A stretch of DNA of 64,000 nucleotides from Methylobacterium nonmethylotrophicum (GTDB taxonomy: Bacteria > Pseudomonadota > Alphaproteobacteria > Rhizobiales > Beijerinckiaceae): NCBI RefSeq assembly GCF_004745635.1, contig NZ_SRLB01000005.1:310001-374000 (forward strand). Reading direction: 5' to 3'. Below are positions 1 through 7,419 of the stretch, piece by piece (position 1 is the first letter of the stretch; every line of letters begins with the position of its first letter). Under the pieces are notes generated by a model that made no database searches, had not been told where the DNA came from, and saw only the letters and a list, made by a program, of their open reading frames with translations. The translations under genes were made by a program, and so were the position numbers.

Positions 1-1628
1 AGCTCGGACGCCGAGGCCAGAACCTGCGAGGCGGCGGCGCCCGTCTCCTCCGCGGCGCCGGCGACGCCGGCGATGTTCGCCGTCACCGCGCCCGTCCCGG
101 CCGCGGCCTGCGAGACGTTGCGGACGATCTCCTGCGTGGCGGCGCCCTGCTCCTCCACTGCCGCAGCGATCGAGGTGGCGACGGCCGAGATCTCGCGGAT
201 GCGTCCGCCGATCGCCCCGATCGCCCCGACCGCCTGCTCCGTCGAGCCCTGGATGCGCCCGATCTGGGCGGTGATCTCCTCGGTCGCCTTGGCGGTCTGG
301 CCGGCCAGTTCCTTGACCTCGGCGGCCACGACCGCGAAGCCGCGGCCGGCCGCCCCGGCGCGCGCCGCCTCGATGGTGGCGTTGAGCGCGAGCAGGTTGG
401 TCTGGCCGGCGATCGACGAGATCAGCCCGACCACGTCGCCGATGCGCGAGACCGCGCTGCTCAGCTCCTGCACCAGGGTGCCGGTCCGGTCGGCTTCCGT
501 TACGGCAGACCGGGCGAGCTCGGCCGAGCCGTCGACCTGGCGGCCGATCTCGGCCACCGAGGCGCCGAGCTCCTCGGCCGCGGCCGCGACCGTGCCGACA
601 TTGCTCGCCGCCTCGTCGGCGGCGGCGGCTGCCGTCGCGGATTGTCCGGCCGTCTGGGTGGCCGTCGCCGTCATGGTCCGGGCCGTGGCCTGCAGTTCGG
701 CGGCGGAGGCGGCGACCCGGCCGACGATGCCGCCGACGGCCTGCTCGAAGGCGTGGGCCATCTGGCGCATGCCGGCCCGGCGCTGCTCCTCCGTCGAGGC
801 GCGCGACAGGGCCGCCTCCTCCTCCAGCGCGCGGCTGCGGATCAGGTTGTCCTTGAACACCTGGACAGCCTGCGCCATCCGGCCGACCTCGTCGCGCCGC
901 TGCGTGCCGGTGACCGCCACCGCGGTGTCGCCGGCGGCGAGTCGCTCCATGGTGCGCGCCATGGCGACGACCGGCCCGGCGACGCCGCGCTGCAGGATCA
1001 GCCAGGCGAGGACGAGCGCCACGGCGCAGGACGCGCTCGCGACCACGACCGTGGTGACCCGGGCGCTCTCGCCCGCCGCCGCCGCGGTCTCGCTCGCCTG
1101 CCGCGTCATCGCCTCGGCGTTCGACTCGATCTCGGTGAGGGTGCGCCGCGCCGCGACGAGCGCCGGATCGACGCGCTCGCGGCCGACCTTGAGGGCCTGG
1201 TCCTGCTGGCTGCCGAAGGTCTTGGTGATGACGTCGTCGGTGGCCTCGAACGCCTGGTTGAACTGGGCGAGGACCCGGTCCGCGCCGCCCCCCGCCTCGG
1301 GCATCAGGCTCTTGAGCCGGTCGAGCCGGACCGGCAGCGCGGCGGCGATCGCCTTGGTCTCCTTCTCGAGGGCGTCGAGCTCGGTCATCGAGCTTTCCGA
1401 GACGATCCGGTTCACGACCGCCCCGTAGCGCGCCAGCTCGAGCTGGACCTCGGAAGCCGCCCGCCCCGCCGCCACCTCGCGGCCGAGCACGTCCTGGTAG
1501 GTCTGGGCAATGAGGCTCATGCGCGACAGGGCGAAGCCGCACAGGCCGGCCAGCATCACCAGCAGCAGGCCGACCGGGATCGAGGCCTTCCCGAGGATGC
1601 GCATGTTGTCGAGGCGCGAACGAGGCAC
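1..1628 (-). CDS. Methyl-accepting chemotaxis protein, C-terminus cut by window edge
   Basis: A membrane chemoreceptor that senses a ligand and signals to CheA/CheW. An N-terminal membrane segment (about residues 9-30, after a short basic stretch) is followed by a helical sensor region, a second hydrophobic stretch, a HAMP-like linker, and a long alanine-rich coiled-coil signalling domain with the typical hairpin tip. By alignment with the paralogue at 44701-46797 only about 20 C-terminal residues are missing. The GTG at 1628 is preferred because GGAG (1636-1639 on the opposite strand) lies 7 nt upstream; an in-frame ATG at 1649 and another at 1604 lack a comparable site. No che genes are adjacent, so it is an orphan receptor and its ligand cannot be told. 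Confidence 0.93.
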   Translation of the reverse strand, partial: MPRSRLDNMRILGKASIPVGLLLVMLAGLCGFALSRMSLIAQTYQDVLGREVAAGRAASEVQLELARYGAVVNRIVSESSMTELDALEKETKAIAAALPVRLDRLKSLMPEAGGGADRVLAQFNQAFEATDDVITKTFGSQQDQALKVGRERVDPALVAARRTLTEIESNAEAMTRQASETAAAAGESARVTTVVVASASCAVALVLAWLILQRGVAGPVVAMARTMERLAAGDTAVAVTGTQRRDEVGRMAQAVQVFKDNLIRSRALEEEAALSRASTEEQRRAGMRQMAHAFEQAVGGIVGRVAASAAELQATARTMTATATQTAGQSATAAAAADEAASNVGTVAAAAEELGASVAEIGRQVDGSAELARSAVTEADRTGTLVQELSSAVSRIGDVVGLISSIAGQTNLLALNATIEAARAGAAGRGFAVVAAEVKELAGQTAKATEEITAQIGRIQGSTEQAVGAIGAIGGRIREISAVATSIAAAVEEQGAATQEIVRNVSQAAAGTGAVTANIAGVAGAAEETGAAASQVLASASE

Positions 1629-2462
1629 GATGCCGCTCCGGTGAGGCATAACTCAACCCGAGGATGGTCCGATATGATTGTCGTTGGGTTAACGAACCGG
1701 CGCCCTGTCCTGCGGGTCGACGGCCTGCGCTCGGGGTTCATGACGGAAGCCGGTCGGGAGCGCGTGGCGCGGCCGTAAACGATGCGGCTGTCGCAGCACC
1801 GCGCGGTGCAGGAGGCCGCCCGCTCCGACCAGGCTGAGATCAACCGCGGCAATGCCGTCCGGCTGATCCGAGAAGCCGCACGAAACCCGGCGGAGCCGGA
1901 GCGGATCATGCTCCCGACGCGATCAGCCGGTGATCTGCGCCGTCGTCGGCTGGCGGCCATCCGTGAGACGGGCCACGGGCGGCGGACGCAGTTCCTCGCC
2001 AGGCGGCGGCGATCGACGGAACGGCCGACCCGACGCGGCGTGACGGGGCAGACCGGGCCGGCGCTTGGCGGGCCTGACACGACACCAAGCGGTTCTCCAA
2101 TCGGCGAACAGGCGGTGCTCGACTGGTGACACGCTCCACAATGCGACGCACTGTAACCCGCGGATTCGTCGACTGCATAATTTAAAATTACAACTTCAGC
2201 CCCACTGCCCTTCAGCAAATCAAATTGATAATAAATCCAATTATTTTGGATATCGCCACAGGCCTTGTCTTTGCGGTCGCCCTACGCAATCTCGACGATT
2301 TAATCGTCGCAATGCTTGCGTGACGGCGATATTTCCATCCAAACTGAGGGATCCGGCACTCTTAGCGTTCGCTCTTCCCAGCCGCAGCTTTTCGCACTTG
2401 TGCGGCCTTGGACCAAAAGCTATTCTTATTTGAGGATCTCTCTCTGAACGATAGGCCGATCC
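1629..2462. other. Intergenic region, partly AT-rich, no convincing gene
   Basis: About 830 bases between the chemoreceptor and the protease/NTPase cassette. Open frames here are short, overlap on both strands and resemble no family I know. From about 2170 to 2460 the composition is clearly more AT-rich than the surroundings, including an AATTG/CAATT inverted repeat around 2223-2242 and the small palindrome CGCACTTGTGCG near 2395. The AT-rich part probably carries the promoter of the downstream cassette, but I cannot assign a -35/-10 pair with confidence. Confidence 0.5.
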
Positions 2463-4214
2463 TTGAATCAAGAAGCGCTGAGAGAGGCGATCGAGGGCTC
2501 CCCCTCAGACGTGGACGAAGCGCTTCGCGTCGCGGTCGATCCCAACCTGACCCTGGCCGCCTTCCGCCTGGTGCTTCACGCCTCCCGCGAGAGCTTGCCC
2601 GGACAGCTGCTCGCCTGGATCGAGCAGGCGGGCAAGCTTCAGGCCTTCGCGGCGGCGCTCGGCGCACGGCGCCTGCCGCCCCCGGTGACGGACGATGTCG
2701 AGGACACCCACCTCGACTCCGCGCGCGCCGCCTTCCATTTCGGGTTCCTGGTGAGCGCCCGCTGCCGCATCCGCCGCAACGGAAAGTTCGAGGGAAGCGG
2801 CTGCCTCCTCGGGCCCAGCCTGGTCCTGACGGCCGCGCATGTGCTGACGACGAATCCGGCCATCCTCGAATTCGAGGATGTCGAGGTCGAATTCCAGGAC
2901 GGGTTGAGGGAGTTCGTCGCGCCCAAGCCGCCCGTCTTCGCGTCCGTATCGCCGCACGACCTGTCCGCGCAGGCGCCCAACGGGAGCCCTCACTACGGCA
3001 ACGAGGACGACTTCGCCCTGCTCCGCCTCACGCGTCCGGCCGGTTCGCGCTACGCCAACGTGCCCCTGCCGGCCGCCATCTGGCCCGGATCGGTCGGCGG
3101 CACGATCTTCGTCTGGCATTTCCCGGACGGCGCGGATCACGGGATCGGGTCCGGCAGGCTGGAGGCGATCACCGACCCCGATGCGCGCTGGCGACACGAC
3201 GTCGTGACCGCGCCCGGCTCGTCCGGCGGCGCGTGCTTCAACAACCGGTTCGACCTCATCGGAATCCACCAGGGCCAATGGCCGCCCCAGCGCAGGCTCG
3301 TGCCCCTGTCGCGCTTCGTCGACCGGATTCGCGCCTGCGTCGCGGAGGATCGTGCGCCGCCCTTCCTGTGGTCGCTGACGGGCGATCCGTCCGGACCCCC
3401 GGTCATCGGGCGCGACGACCTGTTCGAGGCCTTCACCCACCTGGTGAAGCCGCGGACCCGGTGGCGGGGACTGCGCGTCCGGCGCCTGCGGCCCGAGGGC
3501 CCGGATACCGGTCTCGGCTTCACGTTCCAGATCCTGCGGGCGCTCGTCGCCCGCAATGCCGGCCAGCACCGGCTTCTCTCCTACGACTGGCCCACCCCGT
3601 TGGGTCCGACCTTCGACCTGCTGGACGACGTCGAAGCCTGGGCGAGGCGGGCCAAGTGGCTCGACGCGGCGGCGGCGGAGACGGGTCTCGACGGCGCGCG
3701 CGCCGGCGAGACCGGCCGGGCGGGTGCTGTCGGCGCGCGGGCGGAGCGCCTGGCGCGCGCGCTCCACGCGAGGGCCGAGGCGGACCGCGTCATCCGCTGG
3801 ATCGTGTTCGACCAGCCCGTCGAGGCTCTCGGAGCCGCCCGGGAGGCGTTGGAAGCCCTGACGGCGGCGATCCTGCCGTGGCCCAGCTTGCGCGTCGTGC
3901 TGATCGGCCTGGAAACCCTCGGCACGCCGGGCAGCGAACTCGGCCTGGCCGCGGCCGCCCGCCAGCCCGATCAGGGACCGGGCAGCTTCCTCACCGAATG
4001 GTTCGGCGAGTTTACCAGAGAGCAAGTCCGGGCGACGCTCAGCCGCGCGGCCGAGGCCTCGGGGCGGGCGAGGTCCGGGGGCGAGATCGCGCAGGCCCTC
4101 GCGGTGACGCTTGAAGGCCTGCCGGCACGCAATACCTTCTCCACGGCCGAGTTGCCGCGCGTGAGCGCCGCGCTGGTCGACCAGGTGCGCCCCTGGTTCG
4201 AGGGAGGACCATGA
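2463..4214 (+). CDS. Trypsin-like serine protease with helical N-terminal adaptor-like region (583 aa)
   Basis: First gene of the cassette. Residues 1-65 are helical and resemble effector-associated (death-like adaptor) domains that couple NTPases to proteases in bacterial conflict systems; this match is by eye. Residues 85-290 form a chymotrypsin-fold protease with an intact triad: His126 in TAAHV, Asp183 in DDFALL, Ser254 in GSSGG. There is no signal peptide, so it should act in the cytoplasm. Residues 300-583 are unassigned; a hydrophobic strand ending in FDQP and another in VVLIGLE look like the core of a P-loop-type fold that lacks Walker motifs. The start is TTG at 2463 with a weak AGG 8 nt upstream. 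The stop overlaps the next start as ATGA, implying translational coupling with the NTPase. Confidence 0.85.
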   Translation: MNQEALREAIEGSPSDVDEALRVAVDPNLTLAAFRLVLHASRESLPGQLLAWIEQAGKLQAFAAALGARRLPPPVTDDVEDTHLDSARAAFHFGFLVSARCRIRRNGKFEGSGCLLGPSLVLTAAHVLTTNPAILEFEDVEVEFQDGLREFVAPKPPVFASVSPHDLSAQAPNGSPHYGNEDDFALLRLTRPAGSRYANVPLPAAIWPGSVGGTIFVWHFPDGADHGIGSGRLEAITDPDARWRHDVVTAPGSSGGACFNNRFDLIGIHQGQWPPQRRLVPLSRFVDRIRACVAEDRAPPFLWSLTGDPSGPPVIGRDDLFEAFTHLVKPRTRWRGLRVRRLRPEGPDTGLGFTFQILRALVARNAGQHRLLSYDWPTPLGPTFDLLDDVEAWARRAKWLDAAAAETGLDGARAGETGRAGAVGARAERLARALHARAEADRVIRWIVFDQPVEALGAAREALEALTAAILPWPSLRVVLIGLETLGTPGSELGLAAAARQPDQGPGSFLTEWFGEFTREQVRATLSRAAEASGRARSGGEIAQALAVTLEGLPARNTFSTAELPRVSAALVDQVRPWFEGGP

Positions 4215-7200
4215 TGTCCGGCGGTCCTGGTCAGCCCGAGAGAGCGGGGCCGGGCACGACGCCCGGCGGGATCGACGGCCGGGTCGACCGCGCACGTCGC
4301 TTCGCGGCCCTGTCGGTGAGCTACGATCCGGAAAAGGCCCTGGAGATCGCCGGCGTGTCAGGCCTGTCCGACCGGCTCTCGGTGGCCGGAGCGCTCTCGG
4401 TCGAGTCGGACACCGACCAGGCCGATGGCCGCTGGCGCCTCAGGCCGCCGGCGCGCGCGCGCATCCTTCAGGCGCTCAAGGAAGCGGGCGCGCTGGATCA
4501 GGCGCTCGCCGAACGCGAGACGCAACCGGACTACACCGACGCCGCCGATCTCTGCCACGCCCTGGCCGGGCGGGACGTCTACGCCGAGGACAGCATCGCC
4601 CGCCTCGTCGGCGCGGTCGCGGCCGATGCCGGAGCGCTCCAGCGCGCCGCGTCGACCCTGGCCCTGGCCGGGCCGGCCGCGCCGGCGGCCGACCGGCTTC
4701 CGGCGCTCCAGCTTGCCGCCTCGGCGGCCGAGGAGCAGCGGCCCGATCCGCTGCTCCGGCACGGCATCGTCGGGCGGGAACCGGAGCTCGCCCGGATCCT
4801 GGCCCATTGCCGGGCGGCCTGGACGGGCGGGCCGCAGGCGCTCTTCATCGGCGGCGTCGGCGGGGTGGGCAAGTCCACGATCCTGGCCGAAACCGTCCGC
4901 CGCCTCAAGCCGGACGCGCCCCTGGTCGTGTCGCTGGACTTCGATCGGCCGAGCCTGGACGGACTGGACGTCGTCGGCCTCTCCCTCGAGACCGCGCGCC
5001 AGCTCTCCGTGGCTCTCGGGGCGCGGGCCGCGCCGCTGCGCGAGGCGCGCCTCAAGGCCGCGGGCGCACAATCGGGCCTGGTCAAGGCGGAGCGTCGAAC
5101 CCCGCCGACCGCCCTTCTCCAGGAGGTCGGCCGCCTCGTGCAGGCGAGCGGTCGTCCCGTCCTCGTCATCCTGGACACCGTCGAGGTGCTCGCGGCGCGC
5201 GGCGACTCGCACCCGCTCGCCGTGTTCGAGTTCCTCGGCGCGTGCCGTGACGCCGGCGTCGTTCCGCTGGCGATCCTGGCAGCCGGGCGCGGCGATGTCC
5301 CGGCGCTGATCCGCGACCGGGTCGAGGCGCTGCCTCCGCTGACCGGCCTGGACGAGCGGTCGGCGTCGGACCTCGTCCAGCGGCTGGACGTCCCCTCCCC
5401 GGCCCGTCCGGCCCTGCTCGCGCTGGCGCGCGGCAACCCGCTCGTGCTGCGGCTCGGGGCCCGCCTCGTCGCGGAGGCCGGCCCGGGAGCGCTCGACGAG
5501 AGCGGTCTGGCGGGTCACGCCTCGGAGCGGATCGTCGCGGGCCAGCTCTATCGCCTCGTCCTGTCGCGCCTGAGCGATCCGGAGCTGCGCGCCATCGCCC
5601 ATCCCGGGCTGCTGCTCCGCCGGCTCAATGCGGGGCTGATCCGCGAGGTGCTCGCGCCCGAACTCGGCCTGGGCCCGATGACGGAGCCCCGCGCGGCCGA
5701 ACTCCTCGACGAGCTCCGGCGGCACGCCTGGCTGGTCGAGGAGGCCGGAGGATGGGTCTCCCACCGCTCCGATCTGCGCGAGGTGATGCTGCCCCTGCAG
5801 CTCGCGGCCGATCCCGTGCGGGCCAGGCGGCTCAACCGGCTCGCCGCCGCCTGGTTCGACCGTCTGCCGGAGCCGTGGGCGCCGCGCGAAGCGCTCTATC
5901 ACCGGCTCCAGGCCGTCCGGTCCGGAGGGCGCCTGCCGCCGATCGACCCTGCCGTGGCCGAGCAGTTCGACGACGCGATGCTGGCCGACCTCGGCCAGCG
6001 CCCGCGCGACGCCGTGCTTCTCGCCCGCGGCGGGCGCAGCAGCTTCGGGCGGGCCGGGACGAAGGCCGCCCCGACCGCGGGATCGACCCTGCGCGCCGCC
6101 TCCGAGCTCCGCTCGCTCCTCGATCAGGGCGAGGTGTCGGAAGCGGCCGGGCTGGCCAGCCGCACCGTCGCGGAGGAGACCGTCGACCCGCTGTCGTCGG
6201 AGGCCGACGTGCTGATCGAGGCCTTCTGGCGCATCGGCGACTGGGCGCGGGCGCGCCGGCTGCTGCGCAGGAGGGACCAGGCCGCGCCCTCCTGGCCCCT
6301 CCCCCCCGTCGATTCGCATGCACTGGCCCAGATGCAGCTTCGGGCCGAGTTCACACCCGACGCCGTCCGGATCTGGCTCGCACGCCACCGGGACGAGGCC
6401 GCGCGGCTGGCCCGGCTCGTCCCGCACAGCCGGGAGCGGACGTTCGGCGGTCCGCTCGCCTTCCTGCTGCTGGCCGCGGGGGCCGAGGCGCCGCAGACGG
6501 AGGAGGCGGCCATCTGGTCCGTCTGGACGGATGACGCGCGCAGGCAGGCCGATTTCCCCCGCCTGCTCTCCCGCAAGCTCGACCTGGTGCAACGCGAGGC
6601 CAAGCTGCCGCCCGACACGGCCGCGCTCGCGGAGACGCTGATCGCGCAGGCCGAGCGCGAGGGCGGACCGCCCCGCGCGCTGGCCGGCCGCGGGCGAGAC
6701 CTCATGGTCCGGCTCCTCGCCGTCGGATCGCCCTACGCCCAGATCGCCGGCGAGCGGTGGCGGGCGAGCGAGCGGCACCACCTGCAGGACCGCCTCGCCG
6801 CCATCGCCGCGCTCTTCACCGACGGCATCCTGGACGGGGATCCGGACAACCCGGACCCGTCGGCCGGCCCGGACCCGCCGGCCGGGCCGTTCGCGGCCGA
6901 GCGGCTCGACGCGAGAGGCCGCCTGTCCGAGTGGCTGGGCGCGCTGGCCTTCTATCTTCCCGATGCCGACAACCGGCTGCTGGCCAGGGCGGCCGAGCGG
7001 CGCCGGCGCAGCGCGGCGGGCGCCTGGGCGTATGGACGGGCGCCGAAGCCCTGGCGCCCGCGCGCGCTCGACGCAACCCAGGAGCGGCGGCTCGACGCGC
7101 TGCTGGGAGGCGCCGCGCCCGAACGGCGGGCGCTGGAGCGCCTGCGGGCGTGGGGCGACCTGCTGCCCGGCAAGGAGGATCCGGCGCAGCGGGTGCTGCA

Positions 7201-7381
7201 CCGGTTGGAGAGCCTCCTGGGGACGGTCGGTCAGCCGTTGTTCGGATCCCGGCGGGAGCGGGCCCTGGCGGTCGCGGCCGGGCTCGCGAGAGCAGGGGCG
7301 CCGGTCGCGCTGCTGCCGGAACTGGCGATCCACCTGACCGGCAACGGAGCCTCGGCGGGGCCCGGTCCGGGCGCTTCCTGA
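4211..7381 (+). CDS. STAND-type P-loop NTPase (1056 aa)
   Basis: A large ATPase of the kind that acts as a switch and scaffold in bacterial defence and signalling. The N-terminal 190 residues include a possible winged-helix segment. A P-loop GGVGGVGKST lies at residues 214-223 (Lys221) and a Walker B strand ending VLVILDTVE has Asp322. A winged-helix-like section follows, then a long alpha-helical arginine/alanine-rich C-terminal half (about 430-1056) resembling a TPR/superhelical sensor. There is no membrane segment. The start ATG at 4211 overlaps the stop of the upstream protease gene and has GGAGG just before it; the next gene follows after 38 nt. STAND membership comes from domain order and motifs; a profile search would settle the exact clade. 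The trigger it senses is unknown. Confidence 0.82.
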   Translation: MMSGGPGQPERAGPGTTPGGIDGRVDRARRFAALSVSYDPEKALEIAGVSGLSDRLSVAGALSVESDTDQADGRWRLRPPARARILQALKEAGALDQALAERETQPDYTDAADLCHALAGRDVYAEDSIARLVGAVAADAGALQRAASTLALAGPAAPAADRLPALQLAASAAEEQRPDPLLRHGIVGREPELARILAHCRAAWTGGPQALFIGGVGGVGKSTILAETVRRLKPDAPLVVSLDFDRPSLDGLDVVGLSLETARQLSVALGARAAPLREARLKAAGAQSGLVKAERRTPPTALLQEVGRLVQASGRPVLVILDTVEVLAARGDSHPLAVFEFLGACRDAGVVPLAILAAGRGDVPALIRDRVEALPPLTGLDERSASDLVQRLDVPSPARPALLALARGNPLVLRLGARLVAEAGPGALDESGLAGHASERIVAGQLYRLVLSRLSDPELRAIAHPGLLLRRLNAGLIREVLAPELGLGPMTEPRAAELLDELRRHAWLVEEAGGWVSHRSDLREVMLPLQLAADPVRARRLNRLAAAWFDRLPEPWAPREALYHRLQAVRSGGRLPPIDPAVAEQFDDAMLADLGQRPRDAVLLARGGRSSFGRAGTKAAPTAGSTLRAASELRSLLDQGEVSEAAGLASRTVAEETVDPLSSEADVLIEAFWRIGDWARARRLLRRRDQAAPSWPLPPVDSHALAQMQLRAEFTPDAVRIWLARHRDEAARLARLVPHSRERTFGGPLAFLLLAAGAEAPQTEEAAIWSVWTDDARRQADFPRLLSRKLDLVQREAKLPPDTAALAETLIAQAEREGGPPRALAGRGRDLMVRLLAVGSPYAQIAGERWRASERHHLQDRLAAIAALFTDGILDGDPDNPDPSAGPDPPAGPFAAERLDARGRLSEWLGALAFYLPDADNRLLARAAERRRRSAAGAWAYGRAPKPWRPRALDATQERRLDALLGGAAPERRALERLRAWGDLLPGKEDPAQRVLHRLESLLGTVGQPLFGSRRERALAVAAGLARAGAPVALLPELAIHLTGNGASAGPGPGAS

Positions 7382-7419
7382 GGTTGGTCGCAAGGCACAG
7401 AGCGAGGGAGGGAACGGAC

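Noticed and set aside
73-1428. Long open frame on the plus strand across the first chemoreceptor
   Set aside because: It is the mirror of the chemoreceptor coding strand; the protein is Ser/Ala/Arg-rich with no family features. The same applies at 44717-46024.
1687-1694. TTAACGAA-like words near both chemoreceptor genes (also about 44661 and 46871)
   Set aside because: Short, found in varied positions and orientation, and expected by chance over this length; not called a shared promoter motif.
1782-2129. Plus-strand frame of 115 codons in the first intergenic gap
   Set aside because: Arg-rich, no ribosome site, overlapped by several frames on the other strand; typical of random frames in GC-rich DNA.
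6757-7419. Upstream extension of the triple-fusion gene
   Set aside because: The frame is open but overlaps the NTPase gene and encodes Arg/Gly/Ala-rich sequence; GTG 7420 has a strong ribosome site.
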